Below, piece after piece: positions 10,833 to 20,861 of a stretch of DNA of 64,000 bases. Location: the NCBI RefSeq assembly GCF_000350225.1, contig NW_005179373.1, forward strand, positions 361,370 through 425,369. Reading direction: 5' to 3'. The notes beneath the pieces are model-generated. The model worked only from the letters and a program-made list of their open reading frames with translations. It was not told where the DNA came from and did not search any database. The stretch comes from Chondrus crispus (taxonomy: Eukaryota; Rhodophyta; Florideophyceae; Gigartinales; Gigartinaceae). Position numbers and translations under genes: made by a program. Numbering within the stretch: position 1 is the stretch's first letter; each line of letters begins with the position of its first letter.

Positions 10833-11373
10833 CAGTAGGCACCCCTCAATAGTTCACCCCCCTGCCAGGACCCAAAAATGCGAACTATTGACAGAACGAA
10901 CTACTAAGATCGCATTGCTGGCATAGGTCCTTTACTCAAAATGCTCGAAAATGAGCGTCTGCCATGTTCTCTATCTCGTCTGCTCTCGGTACAAGGCTCG
11001 CTTTGCCCGACGAAGCCCCTCGCTGGCCCCAACGACACTTGCCCTTTCCGCCAAAGCCTCCACCCCCCAAATATCTGGGCAACATCGGACAGTGGCGGCA
11101 GTTTCTCAGTAACAAAGAAGTCGTACAGAATTCTTACGGATCTTTTGAATTGTTCGCGGATTGCAACCGAAACGAGTTGCTGCATCTCTCACGGTGAACC
11201 CATTACAGAGCTGGTGAATAATATCTGCTTTTTCGGAGAGAGCCAATCTTTTGCGCATGCTTTTGACAGTGGGTGCGGAGTTCAACATCATTGCGCGCAA
11301 TGTGGACGGCTGCGGGGCGGGATGAAGAAGAGAATATACTCGTGCTCTTGGAGCATGAACAATTTAAGGGAGG
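10833..11373 (-). mobile_element. degenerate pogo/Tigger-superfamily relic
   Basis: The left end CAGTAGGCACCCCTC follows a TA dinucleotide. Its subterminal motifs CAATAGTTC and GAACTATTG are inverted relative to each other, as in the better-preserved relative at 53435-54160. A minus-strand frame (11300-11106) encodes a psq/CENP-B-type helix-turn-helix with KRLALSEKADIIHQL and FGCNPRTIQKIRK; a frame-shifted continuation runs to about 10904. The proposed right end near 11373 (TGAACAATTTAAGGGAGGAC) is weakly matched and lacks a clear TA, so that boundary is tentative. No DDE domain is present. It is an inactive fragment. Confidence 0.45.
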
Positions 11374-12081
11374 ACAGTGGCGGCCGCATCGGTCTGAATA
11401 TGGTACACGTGTACACGTCTGAGAAACAGTGACAACGCCAGAAAAGCGACAAGTACGGGGGATAAGTGGCCGAAGGCCACTCATCCCCTTTCCGTATTTT
11501 TGCGTGACTCACTTTCCCCTAGTGGGGCAACAGAATTCACAGCTGTGAACCGGAGATTATTTCTCTACTAATCTCGAATTAGTAAGTTACTTATCATTGA
11601 CGAGTTCCTTGTGCGCTTGTCTTCCATTTGAAGGAATCGGGGTGATACCCAACTGTTTCAGCTACTATAATCAATCGGCGCTTCTCCTTTGGAGAGGGCC
11701 TTAACGGGGTAGGATGAGCTTTGAAACCGGAGATCTCGAGTAGACCAGCGTTGAGCTGGTTGTTATTAGTGCTAGAGATTGCCGGTTTTGGGGTCCTGAA
11801 CATCCGGTTAGGGAATGAGAAGAAGGATCCAAAGGCAGCCAGACTAATACTGGAGGCTTCAGGTCCCGGAACCTTGTTGTCAAGATTCGAATTTCGTTCG
11901 CCTTCACGTGGCGCGTGTTGTAAGTACCATTTATGGGAAACTAAGAACGATACCAGGACTAATTGGACGGCTGCTCCCCCCTACTATGAAGTATCTTCGG
12001 ATCCAGTCTCTGAATGTCTGAAACTGTCTGTAATAGTGTTTGAGTGTCTGTAAGCAGGGGTGGCTATACTGTAGCCGTCCC
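11374..12081. other. spacer between transposon relics
   Basis: No gene is supported. A GTACACGTGTACACGT motif lies near 11403. The sequence may include the 3' end of the Tigger-like element that follows. Confidence 0.35.
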
Positions 12082-13330
12082 TTATTCTTGCGACTTTTCC
12101 ATACACGTGTACGCATGTGGTAGGTCGCGTGCCGTCCACTTATCCATTTCCAAGTACTTCTGTAGACCACTGAAGAAGGGGCCCGTGGATGGGGTCGGTA
12201 CAAGGGTGCTCATGTACCACAGGACCCTCACGTGCTGTAATTTCCGAGATAGGCGAAGCTCCATCCATGCCCTTTTAAAACATCTCATCGCCACCAACAA
12301 GTCAACCTTGTAAATGTCGTTAACATCTGAATCGAGGTTTTCCAGTGCCCTCTCCTTATGAAACTTCCTGTACCGTACTTTTAAAGAAGCAATGATACCT
12401 GCGTCCATTGGTTGTACCTTAGAGGTACAGTTAGCTGGAAGGAGTATGAATTTCACGTTGGGCAGAACCGTTAAATTATCCTTCGTACCATGTGCACTAC
12501 AGTTATCCATAAACAAAACAACTTTGCGACCAGGGGTCCAGGCAACGTAGTCTTGGAATCGCTGCAGCCATCCAAAAAACCAATTGTCGTCATCCATGCT
12601 TTCTTGTTTGCATGGTAGTCAAATCCTAGCTCGGCTCCTGATCTCTTTTTAAAAGATCGCGGTTTAAAAGATTTCCGAATGACCATCAGCTCTGTTTTTT
12701 CTGTCCCCTCTGCATTGCAGCATGGCATAAATGTGATGCGCTCTTTTTCCTTTTTGCGACCCGCCAGCCTTTCAAGCGCTATTTTTTGTCTGGTGCCAAG
12801 CGATAAAAAAGTCCGCACTCGTCACAGTTGAAAATATCTTTGCAATCATACGCGGTTATTGCTTCTCTGGGCTTTGGCATTGCTGCATTCATTACCTCAA
12901 TGTCCGCGTCTCCAGCCTCACCATGCGACCTGAAAACCCGTAGGCCCCAACGGCGTTTAAACTTATCCTGCCAACCCTCCGAAAACAATAAATTGGTCCG
13001 CTCCCCAATATCTAATTGTTTATTGGCCAAAGCTTGCAGCTTGATCGCCTTTTGGAGAATAAATTCCCCGTTGATATTTTTCTTGCCGCATGCTGGTTAC
13101 AAACCCACTCGAAGAGTGCTTCCTCAACGCGATGGTTTTTTCCATTCTTGTCCCTGATTTTTTTGATATTTCTTGATTAAACCTGGACACAAGATTGACC
13201 GATTTGCTTAAAATGCGCGACATGTTGACTTGCTCAGAGTCTCTCCGGGGGAAATTTTAGCTTTGGCCCATTTGGCAATTGCAGCACGCGAAGTTGTTTC
13301 ACCTGCCCTCTGTCGACGAATTTTTTCCTC
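12082..13330 (-). pseudogene. Tigger-like (pogo/CENP-B family) transposase, frameshifted
   Basis: Read leftwards, four frame blocks together resemble one Tigger transposase. The first (about 13330-13020) holds the remains of the CENP-B/Tc5-type DNA-binding region (AAIAKWAKAKI, SKST, MSRILSKS, then EEALFEWVCNQHAARK). The second (13030-12779) carries FNCDECGLFYRLAPDK, with the first catalytic Asp. The third (12818-12471) has ERITFMPCCNAEGTEKTELM and the YHANKKAWMTT motif. The fourth (12597-12082) has VVLFMDNCSAH and LPANCTSKVQPMDAGII, with the second Asp and the third acidic residue. At least three frame changes separate the blocks, so the gene is dead. I could not identify its terminal repeats with confidence. 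Confidence 0.8.
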
Positions 13331-13561
13331 ACATATTTTTCTTTTGGAGCAGGGTCAGTTTTTTGTTTCCCATGGGAAGAAAAGCCGAGGAGAGACGTTT
13401 GGGGGGATTGTTGGATGAAGGTCTGCGTTTTGAAAAAGGGGAAGCGGTTACAGGATGTGGCTTTGGTGATTGAGCAACACATCCTTACGGTACGGTGCCA
13501 ATTAAATGGCCTTTTCTTGTCGGGAAGGAAGGCAATTTTCGTTGCTTCAGAACCTGCAACG

Positions 13562-13616
13562 GAACCGTTGAACAGTTGACAGCAGGGTTTGCAGCATTTC
13601 TACTGTTCAACGGTTC
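13562..13616. repeat. inverted repeat with 15-nt arms
   Basis: GAACCGTTGAACAGT (13562-13576) and its exact reverse complement (13602-13616) are separated by 25 nt. Confidence 0.85.
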
Positions 13617-14958
13617 ACTACCAGATTTTTCTGACGGTTTATGGATATCACTGCGACTGCAACGGCCCTAAATGCCAGATCAATAATATTCAGTGTTCCA
13701 GGTAATCAAATTTTGTGAATTGATAAATATGCATAAAACAGCAAGGCAACCAGTCACGCAAGCCGAAAAAAATTGTAAAAGATAGTAAATGTACAAACCA
13801 AAAGTAGTAGGGTCGATCATGTCTGTTAAAGGTCGTTACGTTGCTGTTATGGACATCACAATATTTTTTAGTAATAAGCTGGACCACTGATGCGGGTCAC
13901 GTATGGCTCGGCGCACATACCTTAAGCCAACAAAGTGTTACTGCGTGAATTGCAAGGTAGTGCAGTATCACGCTCCCACAGTACACATCTGCTAAGATGT
14001 CCATTGGGGAAGGAGATTCCTGCGCGGGAGACATGCAAACTTCGGTTCTCTGCCCTCTGTATGGCGTCGAGTTAAGCCGTGCCGGGGTAGGTGGCATTTC
14101 TACATTTGTTGATGCCTGTTAAGGGGCATGCATAGAGGCGAAAGCCCTTTGTACCTCCGGTGCAATGACGGGCTCATGATTTAGGATGGAGTTCAGACTG
14201 CGGCGCTTAAACGTATTTGGAGGTGTTTCTTCGTTGCGTGGGCGTTTTGGCAAGCCGTTTCGGACAAAATGGTGCTATGGTATCCTAGATTACGGCAAAG
14301 CACATCCGGAGAGCCGTAGTCCGGCCATGAGAGAGCGACAGGAGCTGCAGTTCATTTCGGGATCACGCACTGATTGTCTGTCGTGCAATGAGTGGTTGGT
14401 TCATTCGGGTATCTTATTCCCTCGGACTGGTACCCGTGTACCGGAAAACTTGCAGGGTAGACGGAACGCGTAGCTCTAATTTATGGGGCGGAAGCCGATT
14501 CGCTGTTTATCAGAAACCGCTCAATAACCATTCCATGTTGCTAATGAAGGAAATTGCGCTGCTCTTCCGGCATTGTCCGGAGGGTTCCAGCTCGATGCTG
14601 TCCGAAGAATTACGAGCTGGAGTGCGGGAAGGACACGCTGGAGGCTGCGTCGGACTCTTTTGACAGAGCGCGAGGCCGTGGCGTGCTGCCTGACAATGTT
14701 ACAATTTTTGGAAACATCTGCACAACATGCTCACCAGTGCACTGTTTGGCTTCCCTAAAAAATTGACATTCACAATGGTTTAGAAACAGCGGCAAAAAAT
14801 CCTCGTTTCATTCCGTCCAGAATCAAAGTGTGTGTGCAATCGTCTTCCCCGCGCGCCGATCTATCTGCTCGCATTGAGCACCCGTCCCCAAATCCCGACA
14901 CCCCCAGAAGCTGCCTTCCCACCGGCTGGATCTCCCACTCCGCCACACCTCGCCCTCC

Positions 14959-15208
14959 ACAAACCGAGCACGTACTCCCTCCACTAACACAACCTGTCCC
15001 GCACGACCCACTCAACCTCGCGTACCACCCACGCCGTCGTTATCCTCCATCCTCATCTCAATTTGTCCAGCAGTGCTCTGTATGGCTTACCTAAAACATT
15101 GACATTCACAAACCCAGCACGTACTCCCGCCACTGACGCAACCTCTCCCGCACGACGCACCCAACCTCGCGTACCACCGACGCCGTCGTTATCCTCCATC
15201 CTCATCTC
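14959..15208. repeat. direct repeat, two copies of about 100 bp
   Basis: Copies at 14959-15059 and 15109-15208 share most bases, including CCGTCGTTATCCTCCATCCT. A second, shorter repeat (14731-14774 and 15065-15111, sharing TTGACATTCACAA) precedes each copy, although at different distances. This points to a local duplication followed by decay. Confidence 0.75.
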
Positions 15209-15277
15209 CCCATCGCCGCTCCTCGCGGTCCCCTAGAAGATAAACGTCTTCGACACTAGCTGGGGGACGATTTTATT

Positions 15278-17792
15278 TCAGTTTTCATTCGCCCCTTCCT
15301 CCGCATGATGAAGGAGATGGTCAAAATCAAATCCATCATCAGAAGGATCTTCCCAATCATCATCATTTTCAGCTAATGCATGAACTTCTGTCCGGTCACG
15401 ACGATTAAGGGCGTTTACAGGATTGTACATTTTTTCAGTTCTCTTGGGCGAGTCCGCGCAGAGCTGCAGCATTTAATCATGATTAAATTGCGCTGTGGGC
15501 ATTCTTAAGATGTAAGCATCCAATATATCTTTCTGCTTCGAATGCCCGGGGATGAAGTCCCTTTTCTTTAAACGAATCATGGTGCTTCCTTGCTGCGACT
15601 CATCGTTGTGTTCGCGGTCACTCAGATCTTCATCAACTATCTGACTCTTAGATAACCGCCTTTTGCCACCTTTTGGCGCACCTCCACTTTCCTCCAGCTC
15701 ACCAGAAAACTGTATGCTGTCATCCACTTCTTCAAAAAGTTTATCTTCATTGATTCGATCGTTTCCATGGTAGCGGGAGCAACGTGTTCTCATTGCGCTG
15801 AGATCTGGTTTCTCCTGACCAACGCCTTTCCTCTTTTTCTGTTGCAGGCATATCTGGGTCTCCCCTGTCAACGTGGATGGCATATCGTAATGACGACTGC
15901 AATTGATAATGTCACGAACGAACCATCGAAAGAGCAAAGCAGTCCTGCACACACCTCGTACCGACCCAGAGTGGCTCCCAAGGAACTCATTAATTCCTCT
16001 CCCTTGAGTTAGCGCAACGAAAAAGTTGACAGCAACACGTGCAGGATTGATTGTACGGTACATCTTCTTGCGTTCCGCAGGCTTAAACCCCCTCTTTTGT
16101 ATCCCGTTTTTCAGCAAACCATCTCCGACGATCACGTAGTAATCGACCAGAACGTCAAGTTCCAGCCGAGAAGAAATCATTTCTTTCAGAGCTTGCAAGT
16201 TCAAAACACTTGCGTTAGGGGCATCTGATGTCACGGCAGATGACACATGGTCACGGAAATTGAACGGGTGCTCCGGATACTTGAAGGCAATATTGGGCTG
16301 GCCGAACTCCTCCGGTATTCCTCTACTTGCCTCCCAAGGTCTAAGCGCAAACCCCAGATCCTGGAAGAAGCGTTTCCTGGCCGCGACACGTGATTCTCTC
16401 AAAAAATCTGTAGACATTGAGTATACGGTGTGGGCAATGTACAGGCTTTCACGTCCGTTCTTCGTGTCGACATCTTTCTTATCCGGTTTTGCTTTGGTCT
16501 CCACCAACTGTCGAGTTTTCTGTAATGCATGCCTTCCGACGTACTTAGAATTCAGCCAGTACGGAGGTTTTGGCACAGGCATCATGAGACTGGATACGCC
16601 TGGCTCATTTTCCACTCGTGCGAAGGATCTTCCATAGACGTCTCTCTTCTCTGGAGGAACGCTCGTTTTCAAAGATCTTCGAGTATCGTTTTCACGCATG
16701 CAATCTCTCTCGATCTGCTTTCCACCCTCAACGAAAAGTGTTCGCACGAATCGAGATTTGAAATCGCAATGAACGCGAGCGGGGCCTGACTTAAAGTCCT
16801 TTTTTGTCGCTTTTTTTGATGCCCGTAAAGAAAAGCAGCCATTGCGAGGTGGATATGGGCGACGGTTGATCCCATAGACCAAGCGTACTCCATAAAATAG
16901 CAAGAAGATTCTGCCATACCTTGCGACATGAGATAAATGCGAAAAACGTTTTCCACTTGGGACTTCAAAGTTGGGTTTTCCATATCGACGATATCCTTGA
17001 ACGTCCATTTCGAAGACGTGCTTGCTGTTCGCTTTGAGTTGACTTTCAATAAGATGTTGCTTTTTGCTTCAATACACTGAAGATTGTTAGGGCGTTTTTG
17101 ATAGTCTCCAGGTCTCTCTGAACACCCTTCATGCTCCCTTCCACTGTATCAAGGCGAGCCAGTACAGATTTTTGCATGCTATCCAAAAAGAGGCGAAACG
17201 AGGTCAATGCTCCCCCTATGTTAGGTCTTAACTGTTTGGTTGAATTTGGTCTGGCAGATACTGCTCGAATGTCACTAAGGCCTGGCCGTACTGTACTGGT
17301 AATGTCACTGCCCGAGAAGCCCTCTTCATTGCGCAACTCTTCTGTCGCTGCCCAGTTTCCTGAGCTACTACGAACAAGCACATCAGGCCCTTCGTCCCTC
17401 TCCTTTTCCTCTCGATTCCTTACGTGTTCCCTTCGTCGCAGATTGGCTCCTGCCGGGCCCCTCTGTCGCCCAGATCTCGGATTGTCGACATCAGAAGGCA
17501 GATGAGATTGGGTTCCGGAACAGGGACGATCCTAAGCAGGTAAATTCCCCCTTTCTGCTTCGTCGGTTGGAGGCGGCTGCGTTTCCATGTCTGAAAGTCT
17601 CGTGACGGGTGGAATTCGGGGCTCGTCATTCTCTCCATCAGGACAATTACCGTCACGGGGAAAAATAGTTTTGAGAACGTTCTTATTTCCCCTTCTCTTG
17701 ATGTGTCTATTCTGAACTCCGACGGCGATAGATGAGCTCTTTCGCTTAAGGAGCCGCCTGTGAGATGGCTGGCCCGAATATGGAGGCTGCAT
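15278..17792 (-). pseudogene. uncharacterised gene, broken by stops and frame changes
   Basis: Reading leftwards from the ATG at 17792, one frame continues to 17046 apart from a TAG at 17532-17534. This part is basic, then polar, with a coiled-coil-like stretch (SMQKSVLARLDTVEGSMKG). Near 17,060-17,090 the frame changes into a block containing FKDIVDMENPTLKSQVENVF. At two A-runs (about 16799-16817) it changes again into a 500-codon block ending at a TAA at 15473. The same frame then reopens with an immediate ATG for 64 more codons (15472-15278) rich in Asp and Glu. No known domain is recognised. Small introns, sequencing errors or genuine decay could explain the breaks. It diverges from the plus-strand gene represented at 29287 and 41270-43318; element 1 lies between the two, and element 2 lies within the latter. 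Confidence 0.5.
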
Positions 17793-17999
17793 GACGAAGG
17801 GCACGTGCACTACCGGGAGAAGTAATGACAGGTAGAACAGATGAATTCAGTGGATGAAGTGATGGAAAAAGGATCCGTGGCATTCTGAACTGCGGGAGAA
17901 GGTAACCAGCTAACTTTGTCAGGTTTCTCGCCGTCCGTGTCTCAAAAATGCGGTGCAGCGTTCGGCGATACGGTATAAGTTTCCCGCCAGTACACGTGT

Positions 18000-18647
18000 T
18001 GTAGTGCACTGTACTCGGTACCGGGACAGCTGTCCTGATCGGCCAAAAATCACGCTCGCCGCCACCACGTGTACCACGGGTACACGTGGACTCCCCTGCC
18101 GCTCTACCGGACCTCCCCGTGGACACGTGTAATCCCTCCGCGACCCATAGGGCCTATGAGGGCTGTACTTGGTCCCCTCGGGGCTACATCCGTTATTTCC
18201 TAGTTATTCTAATTTACAGTATAATTTAGCGGCGCCATTACGGCGACGGGGAACTATATAGTCAACCCGATACTCAAAGTAAAGAGGCACGAAGCCTCGG
18301 GCCTTTTACCTTGGTTTCTTGATTCCAGGTTGTAGCCTCGACTCGGTACTGGCTCGCCCATACCGACCGAGCCATCTACACCCCCTGGAATTCCAACTGC
18401 CTTCCCCGCGCGCGTCGATCACCCCGCGCGAGACCTACGTTAACCACTGTGCTCTCCGTCCTGCTAGCTCTGTTTTTCTCCTAATTCCTCCCCCTTTTAT
18501 TGCTGACTACCTTGCTACTTTTCTACCGCGCAAGCGCGCCCGGATCCCGGTTCCGGTCATTCACCCGGTGGTCTCCCGAACTTCCTTACGCGTCCGAACG
18601 CGCGTCGCTCTGCCTACAGCCGCCACACGTGGCTGTAGTGCACGACA
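18000..18647 (+). repeat. 5' LTR of element 1
   Basis: 648 bp, matched almost base for base at 28548-29195. It contains CACGTG-like GTACACGTGG motifs near 18065-18090, a TATA box (18253-18262) and, about 25 nt downstream, a conserved ACGAAGCCT segment also found in element 2. That segment probably marks the start of the transcript. Confidence 0.95.
18253..18262. promoter_or_regulatory. self-complementary TATA box, 5' LTR of element 1
   Basis: ACTATATAGT is its own reverse complement. The same ten bases occur in all four LTRs of the window. It should drive gag-pol rightwards and, by symmetry, could also support leftward initiation. Confidence 0.6.
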
Positions 18648-18663
18648 TTTTGGTCTCCCGACC
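18648..18663 (+). other. putative primer-binding site, element 1
   Basis: TTTTGGTCTCCCGACC follows the LTR end directly; the TGG would pair with a tRNA CCA end. Element 2 has TTTGGTCTCTTGACC at the same place. Both can also form a GGTC/GACC stem. The tRNA is not identified. Confidence 0.5.
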
Positions 18664-18782
18664 TAGAAACAGTCGATACTCTCGTGCATCCGAGTGTCCT
18701 CTTTCTTCCCTGACCTACTTTCCCTTTCTATCTCTCCTACCTACGCTTTTCCCTCACGCACCGATCGTTAGGTGTATTCGCC

Positions 18783-20861
18783 ATGATGACGGGCTCCGAG
18801 TCGTCCCATGACACTCGTCCGAGAGACGTCCCAGCTCCCGTCGCGGCGTGGATCACGCGGAACCGCCGCGAAGGACTCCAAGAAGCCGAGAGGTTCTCTC
18901 TCAACTTAATCGAGGAGAAACTCAACTCGCACACCGCCAAGATACGCGAGATGTTGGACAGCCTTGTTGCTGGTAAGATCGCGGCTCAGGCGGAGGTACA
19001 GTCCCAACAGGGACGTGATCGCCTCGCCGCACTAGAAGGCGTTCTTACACGAGCGTGGCAGAAGGACATCGGGTCCACCGTCGACGAGACGCTCCTTCCC
19101 CTACGGGAGAAAGTAGATCGCCTGACGCAGGAAGTCAACGACCTCCGTTGGCGTAACCTCGCCTTGGAAACGGCGCAGGCACGACCCGCCCCCGGTAGAC
19201 CGGACGAGTCGACCGCGTCGAAGCCAAGACCCAACCCGCAGCTACATGCGTTACAACCGTTGGACGAAAATCTACTGTTCGCCGACGTCACGAAATCGGC
19301 TCTCACGGCCGCCGGGATTCCGTTCCCCGATCCCCTGACGATGGATGGACAACGAGATCCTATCCCGGATCTAGCGGCCGCTCGAGGCCCGTCGCCAAGA
19401 TCGTCCCGCGACAAGAAGGTCAAGACCGAAGGCCGCCGTCACAAGTCCGGCCACGGAAGCCGACCTGAACCGGAGGACTTCTCCGGTTACTCGGGGGGAT
19501 CCCCGCCCTCAGCTTCAGAATCCGATTCCGATTCGGACTCCGAAGCCGAGGCATTCACGGTACCACAACCGACCTTCGGCCCTAAAGCGAAGGGTGTCAC
19601 GTTGTGGAAGCCGACCAACCACCGCTTCCGAGGCGCGTGTAATTATCGAGCATACCGTCTCGTGAATACCGACCCCACCGTCGATGCAAAGGTGTACGCC
19701 ACGACGCGTAAGCGCGTGCAATATCTCCTCGTCGTAATGGGGGAGTACAAGTTTAACGTGTCCGACCCGATCAAAGTCATCAGCTTTTTGGATAGATGTA
19801 AGGAGAATTTCGACAACGCCGAAATGTCGGAGGCAATGGCTCTCATGGCCTTGCCGCATCTTCTCAACCCGCCGGCGAAGGAGGCGTATGAATCCTATCG
19901 GGGATATTTCCGACGCAATCAAGGGATTGCGTCGTGGCCAGCAGCAGTTAACTAGTCGCTTCGTACGTATGCCACGAATATTCAGATCGAGCAAGCGCTC
20001 TCGGTGATCCGGAATTTACGCCAAAAACCCGGCGAAGTTGAGACCGAGTATGCACCTCGTATGTTAACCTCCCTCGTGCGGTGTGGGGACATCCAATCCC
20101 CCTATGAACGCACTACCCTGTTCATAGAGGGCCTCCTTCCGACGATCAAGCCGTTGGTGCTCCAAGCAAGGGAGAATCGCCCCCGATCCTCATTCGACGA
20201 CACGGTGGCCGAAGCCCGCGCTCAAGGGGCGGCCTACCGCGCGCAGACGGCTGGCGGAAGAAGACGCGTCGACTTCGCAAGACCCGCCGCCAAGCAAGTG
20301 TTGGCAATGGCAGACAGCATGCCCTCGTCGACAACCGCGGGTCTGACCCCGAGCTATCATACCGGCCTGGACGCCGAGAACTTCCTCGCCAATGACGAGC
20401 CATTCGCCGCTGCAGCTGGGTCACCCTCATTTCCCACCGAGGTATCCTCATTCAACGACAAGGATTTGTTGTTCTACGGAGAGCGGCGGCCGACCTACAA
20501 GGACCCGCCCCGGCTTCCGAGACCGCGCGAGAAGTCTCTCGGGTGGGCCGGTCGAGAGGGAACCCGGGACATGAAGACACCTTCCCCGCAAATCATCTGC
20601 TACACCTGCCACAAAGTCGGGGATCATATTAACCCCGACTGCAGCATGAAGGTGCGCGATGTGTCGCTCGTCCCTCATAATTTTGAGAAGCTCACGGCGG
20701 CACAGATGGCCCGTGTTCCGGCAGACGCGTACTTGCGCGCTGTAGCCCTCCTCAGTTTCGAGGCGAATCGGCTGATCGCACCCGTCTTACCGTCGAAGTC
20801 TCCCTCCGCGTCGGAAAAGTCAAGCCCCCCGAGCGGTAAGACCGCACCTCCGAACAACTAG
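18783..20861 (+). pseudogene. gag: gag of element 1, one premature stop
   Basis: One 692-residue frame interrupted by a TAG at 19953-19955, where element 2 encodes Trp. The N-terminal part (GSESS.DTRPRDVP) and the central region (TNHRFRGACNYRAYRLV, then RKRVQYLLVVMGE) are conserved with element 2. An acidic Ser/Asp stretch precedes the capsid-like region. Near the C-terminus, CYTCHKVGDHINPDC is a zinc-knuckle-like motif with spacing CX2CX5HX4C, one residue longer than the usual CX2CX4HX4C. Gag would assemble the cytoplasmic particle and bind element RNA. The end overlaps pol in the -1 frame. Confidence 0.9.

Larger units (their letters stand above)
13331..15277. other. repeat-rich spacer, no supported gene
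   Basis: No convincing coding sequence. Visible structures are the inverted repeat at 13562-13616, a weak 44-bp repeat at 14731-14774 (second copy 15065-15111) and the 100-bp direct repeat described separately. Short frames at 14186-14760 have no family resemblance. Confidence 0.4.

Noticed and set aside
12050-12081. Terminal inverted repeat of the Tigger-like element
   Set aside because: CTGTAGCCGTCCCTTATTC looks like a pogo end, but no matching partner was found beyond 13330.
17746-18126. Frame across the left border of element 1
   Set aside because: It crosses the target duplication and LTR start, so it is an accident of the insertion.
18648-18663. Self-priming of the retrotransposons as in Tf1
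   Set aside because: The reverse complement of the site does not match the region downstream of the LTR TATA box in either element.
18986-19423. Minus-strand frame inside gag of element 1
   Set aside because: A mirror of the GC-rich gag codons without conservation in element 2.
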